DNA from: Acidimicrobiaceae bacterium
GTDB lineage: Bacteria; Actinomycetota; Acidimicrobiia; Acidimicrobiales; Ilumatobacteraceae
Direction of reading: 5' to 3'
Length of the DNA: 64,000 bases
Assembly (NCBI GenBank): GCA_020637295.1
Contig: JACJWF010000014.1
Span: 25,063 to 89,062, forward strand
In this document: piece by piece, positions 51,324-60,093 of the stretch
How positions within the stretch are numbered: the stretch's first letter is position 1
Layout of the letters: each line of letters begins with the position of its first letter
Translations under genes and position numbers: made by a program
The notes under the pieces: model-generated
The model's input: only the letters and a program-made list of their open reading frames with translations
The model's database searches: none
What the model was told of the DNA's origin: nothing

Positions 51324-52913
51324 ATGCCCGGCGCCGACCGGTCGATGCGCGTGGGCGAGGCGGTCGTCGACCTGTTGGCCCGCCACTACGGGGTGGACGT
51401 CGTGTTCGGCATCCCCGGCGTGCACAACATCGAGCTGTACCGGGGGTTGCACCGCAGCGGGGTGCGGGCGGTCTCGCCGCGGCACGAGCAGGGCGCCGGG
51501 TTCATGGCCGACGGTTGGTCGGTGGTCACCGGACGGCCGGGCGTGTGCACGCTGATCAGCGGGCCCGGCCTCACCAACGCGCTCACCCCGATGGCGCAAG
51601 CGTTCCACGACTCCCGCCCGATGCTGGTGCTGGCCGCCACCACGCCCACGGACGCGCTGGGCCGTCGGCTCGGGCCGCTGCACGACCTGGACGACCAGGC
51701 CGCCGTGGCCCGCACCGTCTGTGCGTTCAGCGAGACCGTGCTGGACCCGGCGGACGTGCCGGCGCTCGTCGCCCGTGCATGGGACGTGTTCAGGTCCGGC
51801 CGGCCGCGCCCCGTCCACCTGGCCTTCCCCACCGACGTGCTGGAGCGGTGGGTCGCGCCGTACGAACCGGTGGCCGCGGCGGCCGGCCACACCCAGCCCG
51901 CCGCTGCCGACGTGGCGCAGGCAGTGGACGTGCTGACCACCGCGACGCGACCGGTGATCGTGGCCGGTGGCGGCTGCATCGACGCCGGCAACGAGCTGAG
52001 GCGGCTGGCCGAGCGGTGGGACGCTCCCGTCCTTCTCACCGGCAACGCCAAGGGGGTGCTGCCCTCCAGCCACCCGCTGTGCGTGGGCACGCTGCTGTCG
52101 GCACCATCTGTGCAGGCCGCGGTGGAGGCCGCAGACGCCGTGCTGGTCGTCGGCTCCGAGGTCTCGGACACCGACCTCTACAACGGGGGCCGGGCGCTGG
52201 ACTGCGCCGGCCGGGTGGTGCGGGTGGACATCGACGCCGAGCAGATCATGCGGCGGATGACCCCGGAGGTCGGCATCGTCGCCGACGCAGCTGCCACCCT
52301 GGCCGCCCTCGCTGAGGAACTCCCCCGCGCCATCCGCGACGGCGCCGCTGCGACCGGCATCCTCCGGGCCCACGCCGACGAGGCCGCACGTGCCGACCTG
52401 CTGCCGTGGGTCGACGCCATCGCCACCGTCCTGCCCGCCGACGTCACGGTCGCGCTGGACTCCACCCAGCTCGCCTACGCGGCGCACGCCGTGCTGACGG
52501 CGGAGGCGCCGCGCCGCTGGCTGGCGCCGTACGGCTTCGGCACGCTCGGTTGCGCGCTGCCGATGGGCATCGGCGCCTGGGTGGCGGACCCCGGCCGGCC
52601 GGTGTTCGCGCTCGCCGGCGACGGCGGCTGGCTCTTCACCGTGGCGGAGATGGCCACCGCCGCCGACCTCGGCGCCGACATCGTGCTCTGCGTGTGGGAC
52701 AACCGTGGCTACGGCGAGATCCGCGCCTCGTTCGACCGGGTGGCGGCACCGCGCATGGGCGTGGACGTCACCTCGGCCGACCCGCTGAGCGTGGCCCGCG
52801 GCTTCGGGTGGCACGCCGTCTCCGTGGACACGCCGGCAGGGCTGACGGCAGCGCTGCAGGCCGGATTCGCCACCGGCGGGCCGCACTTCGTGCACGTCGC
52901 CGCACCCGGTTGA
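51324..52913 (+). CDS. aruI: Thiamine diphosphate-dependent 2-ketoarginine decarboxylase-like enzyme
   Basis: 529 residues of the acetolactate synthase/benzoylformate decarboxylase superfamily. The ThDP-activating Glu is in SPRHEQGAGFMADGW; the ThDP/Mg motif is ALAGDGGWLFT...DNRGYG. Segments RHEQG and GPGLTNALTPMAQAFHDSRP are shared with AruI, which decarboxylates 5-guanidino-2-oxopentanoate to 4-guanidinobutanal, as well as with acetolactate synthase. Pairing with aruH makes AruI the best assignment. The enzymes that follow in the pathway (guanidinobutyraldehyde dehydrogenase, guanidinobutyrase) are not in the window. Confidence 0.78.
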   Translation: MPGADRSMRVGEAVVDLLARHYGVDVVFGIPGVHNIELYRGLHRSGVRAVSPRHEQGAGFMADGWSVVTGRPGVCTLISGPGLTNALTPMAQAFHDSRPMLVLAATTPTDALGRRLGPLHDLDDQAAVARTVCAFSETVLDPADVPALVARAWDVFRSGRPRPVHLAFPTDVLERWVAPYEPVAAAAGHTQPAAADVAQAVDVLTTATRPVIVAGGGCIDAGNELRRLAERWDAPVLLTGNAKGVLPSSHPLCVGTLLSAPSVQAAVEAADAVLVVGSEVSDTDLYNGGRALDCAGRVVRVDIDAEQIMRRMTPEVGIVADAAATLAALAEELPRAIRDGAAATGILRAHADEAARADLLPWVDAIATVLPADVTVALDSTQLAYAAHAVLTAEAPRRWLAPYGFGTLGCALPMGIGAWVADPGRPVFALAGDGGWLFTVAEMATAADLGADIVLCVWDNRGYGEIRASFDRVAAPRMGVDVTSADPLSVARGFGWHAVSVDTPAGLTAALQAGFATGGPHFVHVAAPG

Positions 52914-52985
52914 CGCGGCGGCGCTCTCACCGAACTCCCAGCCGTCTCTCGGCAATGTCCGATGCGGGCGTGGTCCCCTGTGGCC

Positions 52986-54377
52986 ATGACCCCGAACCCG
53001 ACCTCCCCCTTCTCCGACCCGGTCTCCCGCCGCACCCTGCTGGCCGGCACGGTTGCGATGACGGTCGCTGCGGCCGGTTGCGCCTCCGCCGACGGCATGA
53101 CCCTGCCCGTCGACGATGCGGAGGACGGCACCCGCGACAGCAGCGCCAGCAGCAGCACCACCACCACCGACCACTCCGGCGTCGCACTCTGGGATCACAC
53201 GCTGGTGCACGACCTGGTGCTGGAGTTCGACCAGGCCGACTACGACGCGGCCATCCAGGCGTACGTGGACAGTGAGGACAAGGTCTGGATCGAGGCGACC
53301 GTGACCATCGACGGCGCCACGTACCAGCAGGCCGGCATCCGTCTGAAGGGCAACTCCTCGCTGTTCGGGCTGCGCAACCAGGCCGGCGGCGGGCAGGCCG
53401 GTGGGCCCGGTGGTGGGCCCGGCGGGACGGCGGACTCGTCCGCCCCGGAGACGCTGCCCTGGCTGGTGCGGCTCGACAAGTACGTCGACGGCCAGGCGCA
53501 CCAGGGCATGCACGACCTGGTGATCCGCAGCAACAACTCGACCACCGCCATCAACGAGGCCGTCGCCCTCGAACTGCTGGGCCTGGCCGGGCTGGCCACC
53601 CAGCAGGCGGTCCACGCCCGACTGACGGCCAACGGCCGCGGGCCGGTGCTGCGGCTGGTCATCGAGCACCTCGACGACGAATGGGACGCCGAGAACTTCA
53701 CCGACGCCGGCGTGCTGTACAAGGCGGAGAGCGGCGGCGACTGGAGCTACCGCGGCGACGACCATGCCTCCTACGAGGACGTGTTCGACCAGGAGACCCG
53801 GACCGACGAGGACCTGCTGGACCCGCTGCTCGGCTTCCTCGACTTCGTCAACAACAGCACGGACAGCCAGTTCGAGGGCGACCTCGGCAACCAGTTGGAG
53901 GTGGATGCCTTCGCCACCTACCTGGCGTTCGAGGCGCTGGTCGACAACTTCGACGACATCGACGGCCCGGGCAACAACAGCTACCTCCGCTGGAGCGAGG
54001 TGACGAACCGGATGACCGTCGTCGCCTGGGACCACAACCTGGCGTTCGGTGGGGTCGCCGGGGCCGGCGGGATGCCAGGTGGCGGCGCGATACCGGGCGG
54101 GCAGGGCGGGCAGGGCGGGATGCCGGCCGGAGGCGGACCCGGCGGTGGACGGCCGGGGAGCACGGCGAACCCGCTCACCACCCGGTGGGCCGAGGTGGCC
54201 GAGTTCACCGCCATGGTGCAGGCGGCATCCTCGCGCCTGCAGGCCGACCTCTACGACAGCGGTGCCGGCGGGCAGATCGTCGACCGCATCACCACCCTGC
54301 TGACGGCGCAGGCCGCGGACCTGGTCGACGCCGCCACCGTGGCGTCCGACGCCAGTCGAGTCAGCGCCTACTTCTGA
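52986..54377 (+). CDS. CotH-family lipoprotein kinase-like protein
   Basis: 463 residues from ATG 52986. N-terminal twin-arginine motif SRRTLLAG and lipobox AAAGC give a Tat-exported lipoprotein. The mature part has the CotH fold: GIRLKGNSSLFGL, WLVRLDKYVDGQ, VIEHLDDEWDAENF, and WDHNLAFGG with the metal-binding Asp. CotH proteins are atypical protein kinases of spore coats and surfaces. A low-complexity Gly/Pro/Met insert (GGMPGGGAIPGGQGGQ, about residues 358-395) interrupts the C-terminal lobe. Exported CotH proteins could phosphorylate surface proteins. It is followed 50 bp later by the PHA genes. Confidence 0.8.
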   Translation: MTPNPTSPFSDPVSRRTLLAGTVAMTVAAAGCASADGMTLPVDDAEDGTRDSSASSSTTTTDHSGVALWDHTLVHDLVLEFDQADYDAAIQAYVDSEDKVWIEATVTIDGATYQQAGIRLKGNSSLFGLRNQAGGGQAGGPGGGPGGTADSSAPETLPWLVRLDKYVDGQAHQGMHDLVIRSNNSTTAINEAVALELLGLAGLATQQAVHARLTANGRGPVLRLVIEHLDDEWDAENFTDAGVLYKAESGGDWSYRGDDHASYEDVFDQETRTDEDLLDPLLGFLDFVNNSTDSQFEGDLGNQLEVDAFATYLAFEALVDNFDDIDGPGNNSYLRWSEVTNRMTVVAWDHNLAFGGVAGAGGMPGGGAIPGGQGGQGGMPAGGGPGGGRPGSTANPLTTRWAEVAEFTAMVQAASSRLQADLYDSGAGGQIVDRITTLLTAQAADLVDAATVASDASRVSAYF

Positions 54378-54427
54378 GCACCTGCCTGCCGGATCGACGG
54401 CCGGACACCCGTCACTAGGATCGCCGC

Positions 54428-54745
54428 ATGGCGCAGCCACTGTGGAAGAAGACCTACGACGCCGTCGAACAGCAGGTGGCGCCGCCGTTGCAGAAGGCGA
54501 TGGGAAACCCCGGTGTCATCGATGCCATCTCCCTCGGCAGAGCGGTCCAGCGGCGGGCGATGGACGACGCGGCGACGCTCATCAAGCGCGGGCTGCACGC
54601 CATGAACCTGCCGTCGGGCACCGACGTGCGGGACGTGTCCAACCAGATCGCCGGCCTGGAGCGGCAGCTCCGCCTGCTGAACAAGCGGCTCGACGAGTTC
54701 GAGGCCAAGCTCGCCGCGCTGGACGACGGGGGCGACGGACGATGA
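54428..54745 (+). CDS. Small PhaE-like/phasin-like coiled-coil protein
   Basis: 105 residues. C-terminal segment MNLPSGTDVRDVSNQIAGLE and following RLLNKRLDEFEAKLAAL forms a heptad-containing coiled coil, resembling the conserved C-terminus of class III PhaE (normally about 350 residues), which contacts PhaC. The N-terminus is a helix rich in Ala, Lys and Gln. Its stop overlaps the ATG of the PhaC-like gene (ATGA at 54742), so the two are coupled; it probably acts as a short stabilising subunit or phasin of the synthase. Confidence 0.65.
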   Translation: MAQPLWKKTYDAVEQQVAPPLQKAMGNPGVIDAISLGRAVQRRAMDDAATLIKRGLHAMNLPSGTDVRDVSNQIAGLERQLRLLNKRLDEFEAKLAALDDGGDGR

Positions 54746-55818
54746 GCGACGGGCAGAAGGACCCCATCACCCGGCTCGTCGACCGGACGGTCACCACCGT
54801 GAAGCGGACGGCCCGCGGCGTGCACAACGGCCTGCTGCACTACGCACGGATGGACCGCCCGCCGCTGGCCAGCACCCCGCGGGACACGGTGTGGCAGCGC
54901 GACAAGGTGGAGTTGTGGCGCTACCGCAGCGACGCACGGCGGGGCGGGCCGCCGCTGATCCTCGTGCACAGCCTGGTGAACCGCAGCTACATCTTCGACC
55001 TCGTGCCCGGGAACTCCGTGGTGGAGGTGCTGCTGGCCCGCGGCGTGGACGTGTACCTGGTGGAGTGGGGCATCCCTGACGCCGCCGACGCCGAGAACGG
55101 CCTGGAGACCTACAGCGACTACTACCTGCCGGAGATCGTGCGGGTGGCCACGGAGCTCAGCGGGGCGGAGTCGGCCAACGTGCTCGGCTACTGCTTCGGT
55201 GGCGTCCTCGCGCTGCTGTACGCCGCGGCCCACCCCGACGCACCGATCAACACCCTGATCGCCCTGGCCACGCCGGTGGACAGCACGAAGCTGCCGACCC
55301 AGTTGCGAGCGGGCGGCGGTGCGTTCGACCCGGAGCTCGTGATCGACGAGTCCGGCAATGTGCCGGGCAACGTCATCGGCAACGCCATCCGGTCGCTGAC
55401 GCCGGTGGCGGAGCTCTCCGCCAACGTCAACCTGCTGGCCAACCTGTGGAACGACGAGTACGTCGCGGCGCACAACGCCATCACCATGTGGGGCAACGAT
55501 CAGATCCCCTTCGCCGGCCGGGCCTTCCGCCAGACCGTGCGGATGATGGGCCAGGACAACGGCTTCATGACCGGGCGGCTGGAGCTGGGCGGGCGCAGCA
55601 TCTCGCTGGACGACATCCGCGTCCCGTTCCTCAACGTCTTCGGCTCGAAGGACCACATCGTCCCGGCCGACGCCACCCGCCCGCTGAGCGGGTTGCTCGG
55701 GTCGCCCGACGTCACCGACCTCGAACTGAACGCCGGCCATGTCGGCCTGTTCATCGGCCGCACCGCCCACCGGCACGGCGTGCCCGCCATGGTGGACTGG
55801 ATCGACCAGCACAGCTAG
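54742..55818 (+). CDS. phaC: Poly(3-hydroxyalkanoate) synthase, class III-like PhaC
   Basis: 358 residues, the size of class III PhaC. The alpha/beta-hydrolase core has the PhaC lipase-like box GYCFGG with nucleophile Cys151 (C149 equivalent); catalytic Asp in GSKDHIVPA and His in LNAGHVGLFIG. Tyr/Trp-rich ETYSDYYLPEIV and VYLVEWG are typical. Polymerises 3-hydroxyacyl-CoA into intracellular granules; in class III it needs PhaE. The upstream 105-residue protein may fill that role. No phaA/phaB genes adjacent. Confidence 0.88.
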   Translation: MSDGQKDPITRLVDRTVTTVKRTARGVHNGLLHYARMDRPPLASTPRDTVWQRDKVELWRYRSDARRGGPPLILVHSLVNRSYIFDLVPGNSVVEVLLARGVDVYLVEWGIPDAADAENGLETYSDYYLPEIVRVATELSGAESANVLGYCFGGVLALLYAAAHPDAPINTLIALATPVDSTKLPTQLRAGGGAFDPELVIDESGNVPGNVIGNAIRSLTPVAELSANVNLLANLWNDEYVAAHNAITMWGNDQIPFAGRAFRQTVRMMGQDNGFMTGRLELGGRSISLDDIRVPFLNVFGSKDHIVPADATRPLSGLLGSPDVTDLELNAGHVGLFIGRTAHRHGVPAMVDWIDQHS

Positions 55819-55834
55819 CCAGAGCGCGCCCGCC

Positions 55835-57109
55835 CTACGCGTGGGCCGCTGCCAGCGCGGTGCCGCGCCAACCGATCTCGCTGCCGTCCGGCCGGACGTG
55901 ATGCCACTGGCCGTCGTCGTCGCGCCAGGCGCGGTACCCGAGAGAGCGCCAGCGGTTGTGGCGCCCGCACGCCGGGGCGCCATTCCAGCCGACGGTGGGC
56001 CCCGCCAGCCCCCACGGGAGCACATGGTCCGCCTGGCAGCGGTCCGCCGGGAGGCAACACCCCGGCCACACGCAGACGAGGGCGCTCAGCAACACGGCCT
56101 CCCGCAGCGGGCCGGTGAACACACGCTGGCGGCGACCGAGGTCCACCACCGCACCCTTGGAGTCCAGCACCAGGCGACGCACGTGCCCCATGGCTGCGGC
56201 GATGAGCGCGTCCCGTGGGTCCACCGGCGTGCCGTCCGGCAGTTCGCAGCGGTGGAGCGGGTTGGCAGGGTCCAGCGGGGAGGGTTGCTCACCCAGCGCC
56301 TTCGCCAGGTGGTGCTCGAACGCCTCATAGCCCATCACCAGGTTCACCGTGACGGCCGGTGCGTCGCCCGCCGACCGAGCGGTGGCAGCGGTCTGGAAGA
56401 TGTTGACCAGCGCGTCGAAACGCCGCTGTGCCTCGGTGCGGGCGAGCAGGCCGGCGCGCATGTCGTCGCCGTGGACGCTGAAGCCTTCCTCCCAGTCCGC
56501 CCACCACTCCGCCTGGGCGAACTGGTCCAGCACCTCCTGGATGATCGCACCGTGCACCACACCGCCCACGGCCTCCAGGAAGGAGCGCTCCCCCACCGTG
56601 TGCACCGAAGCCCGCCGGTTGCGGTGCGCCCGCTCGTGCCGCTGGTGCGCGCCGTCCTCGTCCGCCAGGGCCTCCCACCGCGCCAGGAAGACGGCGTAGT
56701 CCTCCGCGTCCAGCGTGACCGCGTGGCCGACCAGTAGTTCCTCCGCCTCGGCCAGCCGATCGGCCACACGGGGGTTGGCGACCACACGCGCCAGCATGCC
56801 CATCTGAGCCACACCGAACCGACCCTGGTGGGCCAGCGCGGCCGCCGACGGGTAGAGCGCCAGCATGTCGCCGATCCGCACCAGGCGCCCGGCCTCGACC
56901 TTCGACAGGTTGCACGCCGCCATCAGCCAGGACCGCACGGTGCGGTGACCGTCCTCCAGGTGCACCCCGGTGCACCCGACCTGATGCGCCATCCGGGCCA
57001 CCCGCGCCGTGGCCCGGATGCGCTCCCCCTCGACCTCGGCGGCGAGCGCATCGAGCGCGGCGGGCGACATGCCCACCTCGATATCCACGATGCTCGCCGC
57101 CGTCTCCAT
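55835..57109 (-). CDS. DUF222/HNH endonuclease protein
   Basis: 424 residues from ATG 57109; the longer 57172 start would overlap the divergent ERCC4 gene. Long N-terminal DUF222 helical domain (SNLSKVEAGRLVRIGDMLALYP-like region), then HNH motif CVWPGC...ADHVLPWGLAGPTVGWNGAPACGRHNRW, with CxxC-like Cys and His/Asn metal ligands. Typical actinobacterial DUF222-HNH proteins are abundant, often linked to mobile elements; function not known. A 40-bp gap separates it from the divergent ERCC4-like nuclease gene. Confidence 0.82.
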   Translation of the reverse strand: METAASIVDIEVGMSPAALDALAAEVEGERIRATARVARMAHQVGCTGVHLEDGHRTVRSWLMAACNLSKVEAGRLVRIGDMLALYPSAAALAHQGRFGVAQMGMLARVVANPRVADRLAEAEELLVGHAVTLDAEDYAVFLARWEALADEDGAHQRHERAHRNRRASVHTVGERSFLEAVGGVVHGAIIQEVLDQFAQAEWWADWEEGFSVHGDDMRAGLLARTEAQRRFDALVNIFQTAATARSAGDAPAVTVNLVMGYEAFEHHLAKALGEQPSPLDPANPLHRCELPDGTPVDPRDALIAAAMGHVRRLVLDSKGAVVDLGRRQRVFTGPLREAVLLSALVCVWPGCCLPADRCQADHVLPWGLAGPTVGWNGAPACGRHNRWRSLGYRAWRDDDGQWHHVRPDGSEIGWRGTALAAAHA

Positions 57110-57149
57110 GGCCCCACTCAACCAGAGGGGTGTGACAGGGTTTCCGGCG

Positions 57150-58109
57150 ATGGAGTTCGTCATCGCCCGCAACCCGGACCCCGGCTCCTCCCTCCCCTAC
57201 CTCGTGCGTGTGCCGCTGGGCCCGCAGGGAATCGCGCTGAAGGTCCGCGACACCTGGCCGCGCACATCCAAGGTCTACTGCCACCGCGCCGACGACTGGC
57301 CGGAGGACCTCGAGGTGATCGAGCGGATTCCCGTCCGTTCGTGCGTCCGACGAGGCGCCTCGATCGACCTCGTGCTCGACCGCGCCCGCGAGCAGCGGTC
57401 CCAGTTCGTGTTCGCCCGCGCCCGCGGGCGCGAGGTGATCTTCTGGCAGACCGCCCGCACCACGAAGCAGGCCCGCCCGGCCGTGGCGCTGCCCACCGCT
57501 CGGGCCGCCGGGCAGGTCCTGGAGATCATCGTCGACTCGCACGAGCGATACGCGTGGAAGTTCGAGCGGCAGCAGGCCACCACGGTGCGGCGCGCCCTCC
57601 CCGCCGGTGACTACGGCGTCGCCGAAGGCGGCAGCATCGTTGCCGCAGTGGAACGCAAGAGCCTGGCGGACCTCGTGTCGACCCTGACCACCGGCAAGCT
57701 GCGCTACCTGTTGGCCGACCTGGCGGCGCTGCCGGCTGGGGCACTGGTGGTCGAGGACCGCTGGTCGTCGGTGTTCAAGCTGGAGCGGGTGCGGCCCGCC
57801 CTGGTGGCTGAGGGCCTGGCGGAGGCGCAGGTCCGCTTCCCCACCGTGCCGATCGTGTTCTGCGAGACGCGCCCGCTGGCCCAAGAGTGGACCTACCGCT
57901 ATCTGGGTGCTGCGCTGGCGCATCACCACGAGACGCGACTCGGCGCCGACCGTGCCGCCGAACTGCCGCTGGCCGGCGCAGTGCCGGCCGCCGAGCCAAC
58001 GACCGCAGAGATCCGCGCCTGGGCCCGGACCCACGGTCACGACGTGCCCGACCGCGGCCGGCTGCGACCGGAAATCCACGCCGCGTTCCACGCCGCCCGG
58101 GGTGGCTGA
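57150..58109 (+). CDS. ERCC4-domain nuclease fused to an Lsr2-like DNA-binding tail
   Basis: 319 residues. Residues about 122-260 are an ERCC4/XPF-type nuclease domain: IIVDSHERYAWKF (metal Asp129), GDYGV (153-157) and VERKSLADL (catalytic ERK at 168-170 with Asp174). The last about 35 residues (AEIRAWARTHGHDVPDRGRL) match the DNA-binding C-terminal domain of Lsr2/H-NS-like proteins. It could cut branched or damaged DNA, with the Lsr2-like tail giving AT-rich or minor-groove affinity. Divergent from the DUF222/HNH gene, and overlapping the GH36-like start downstream. Confidence 0.78.
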   Translation: MEFVIARNPDPGSSLPYLVRVPLGPQGIALKVRDTWPRTSKVYCHRADDWPEDLEVIERIPVRSCVRRGASIDLVLDRAREQRSQFVFARARGREVIFWQTARTTKQARPAVALPTARAAGQVLEIIVDSHERYAWKFERQQATTVRRALPAGDYGVAEGGSIVAAVERKSLADLVSTLTTGKLRYLLADLAALPAGALVVEDRWSSVFKLERVRPALVAEGLAEAQVRFPTVPIVFCETRPLAQEWTYRYLGAALAHHHETRLGADRAAELPLAGAVPAAEPTTAEIRAWARTHGHDVPDRGRLRPEIHAAFHAARGG

Positions 58110-60006
58110 GGTGGCCGCCGAGCCGCTCACCCTGGTCGCGATCGGCGAGTTCACCGGGCCCGACGGCGTGGAGGTGTCCGTCGAGCACACCGCCGGCGGT
58201 CGGCGGGTACACCTGCGCAGCACGCGGGCGCTCGCCGGTATCGCCAGCGGGCGGTTCTCCCGCCCCGCGGCCTCCGTCCCCTTGACCCTCGTCGAGACGC
58301 CGGGCGACGAGCCGCAACTGCTCGGGCTGGCGTTCACGCAGTTCGCCCTCCCGGTGGTCGCGGGGCGCGACCTGGCGTTCGACTTCCGCCCCGCGGCGAA
58401 CCTCCAGTCGCCACCGGCGATGGGGCTCTTGCTCGTCCGCACGGGGGCGCACACCACCCTCCTCGCTCCCCTGGCAGGCACGCACGAGCAGGTCATCGCG
58501 GTGGACGGCCCGGCGCTGCGGTGGGGATGGCACGGCGACCTCGACGAGGTGCCTGCCGGCTTCACGGCCACCCTCGGCGTGTACGAGGGTGACAGCCCCA
58601 CCCACGTGCTGGCTGCGTGGGCACGGGAACGATGCGGCGGCACGCCCACCATCCGGCGGCGCGACCACAACCCGCTGACCTCCCACCTGTCGTACTGGAC
58701 CGACAACGGTGCGGCCTACTGGTACCGCACCGAACCGGGGCAGACCATCGCCACGTCCGTCGGCAACGTGGTGGACGACCTGCGCTCCAGGGGCGTGCCC
58801 GTGCACGCCGTCGAGCTGGACTCGTGGTTCTACCGCCACGAGACGCCGCGCCCGATCGACGAGATCGGCTACCCGCACGAGGTGCCGCCGACCGGGATGA
58901 TGGAGTGGCTGCCGCGGTCGGACGCGTTCGACGCAGCGCCCATCCGGGCAGACGGCCGCGACGCGATCGAACGGTGGACGGCAGCGCTCGGCAACCCGCC
59001 GCTGGCGTTCCACGCCCGCCACATCTCCCCCGCCTCGCCGTACGTGACCGACGACAGCGAATGGTGGGTGGACGATCTGGCCGCACAGCCGAAGGACCCG
59101 GCGTTCTTCCGGCGCTGGTTCGACGACGCCCTCCGCTGGGGCGCGTGCTGCATCGAGCAGGACTGGATGCTGATGTACTGGTTCGGCGTACGCGCCCTGC
59201 GGGCCGCACCGGGCCGGGCGCTGGCGTGGCAGCGGGCGCTCGCCCAGCACGCGGCCGACACCGGCATCGGCCTGATGTGGTGCATGGCCACCCCCGCCGA
59301 CATGTTCGAGGCGGCCACGCTGGACGAGGTGATCGCCATCCGCACGTCGGACGACTACCGCTTCGCCGCCGACCCGGCCTTCCTCTGGATCTGGTACCTC
59401 ACGGTCAACCGGATCACCGGCGCGCTCGGCCTGCCGGCCTTCAAGGACGTGTTCTTCACCCAGGCTCCCCCACCCGGCGCCGACCCGATCGACGGCGACC
59501 CGCACAGCGAACTGGAAGCCCTGCTGGCGTGCATGTCCGCAGGGCCGGTGGGCATCGGCGACCGCATCGGCCACACCGACGTGGACGTGGTGCGCCGGAC
59601 CTGCGACGACGACGGCCGCATCCGTCACGTCGACCGGCCGCTGGCGCTGATCGACGACTGCCTGTTCGGCGGCCCGGCCCGCGGTGAACGCCTCGCATGG
59701 GCCACGGCCACGGCCACCACGTCCTGCGGCGAGGTCTGGACCTACGTGGTCGCCGTCAACGTGACCAGCGGCGACCTCGACGAGGGCGATGCGCCGCTCG
59801 CCGACGTGCTGCCACTCGCCGAGATCGGCATTGACGGCCCGCGGTCCGTCCTCGCCTGGCGGCGCCGCACCCTCACCGAGGCCGACCGGCTGGAGGTGGC
59901 GCTGGCCCGGCGGGACTGGGCGCTGTTCGTGGTGGCCCCATCCGGCCGCAGCGCGGACTCCGGCGACCTCGACCGCTACGTCACGGTGCCCAGCGACCTG
60001 CCCTAG
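58102..60006 (+). CDS. Glycoside hydrolase-like protein, GH36/raffinose-synthase type (tentative)
   Basis: 634 residues from GTG 58102 (GTG 58111 is an alternative). An N-terminal beta-rich part (about 1-190) is followed by a TIM-barrel-like region with LTSHLSYWTDNGAAYWY, VHAVELDSWFYRHE, ACCIEQDWMLMYW (an Asp candidate nucleophile), DTGIGLMWCMA and MSAGPVGIGDRIG. This layout resembles clan GH-D enzymes (alpha-galactosidases, GH36, raffinose synthase), but the usual KxD nucleophile motif is not certain. No signal peptide, so cytoplasmic. The start overlaps the ERCC4 gene stop. Function inferred, moderate confidence only. Confidence 0.55.
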   Translation: MAEVAAEPLTLVAIGEFTGPDGVEVSVEHTAGGRRVHLRSTRALAGIASGRFSRPAASVPLTLVETPGDEPQLLGLAFTQFALPVVAGRDLAFDFRPAANLQSPPAMGLLLVRTGAHTTLLAPLAGTHEQVIAVDGPALRWGWHGDLDEVPAGFTATLGVYEGDSPTHVLAAWARERCGGTPTIRRRDHNPLTSHLSYWTDNGAAYWYRTEPGQTIATSVGNVVDDLRSRGVPVHAVELDSWFYRHETPRPIDEIGYPHEVPPTGMMEWLPRSDAFDAAPIRADGRDAIERWTAALGNPPLAFHARHISPASPYVTDDSEWWVDDLAAQPKDPAFFRRWFDDALRWGACCIEQDWMLMYWFGVRALRAAPGRALAWQRALAQHAADTGIGLMWCMATPADMFEAATLDEVIAIRTSDDYRFAADPAFLWIWYLTVNRITGALGLPAFKDVFFTQAPPPGADPIDGDPHSELEALLACMSAGPVGIGDRIGHTDVDVVRRTCDDDGRIRHVDRPLALIDDCLFGGPARGERLAWATATATTSCGEVWTYVVAVNVTSGDLDEGDAPLADVLPLAEIGIDGPRSVLAWRRRTLTEADRLEVALARRDWALFVVAPSGRSADSGDLDRYVTVPSDLP

Positions 60007-60093
60007 GCGCTGCGCCGGGCAGGCTTGCCACCGCTGACACAACCGGGAGACCTCCCTGTTCACAAGGGCACGAAATCGGCGTACGTTCAGGCG

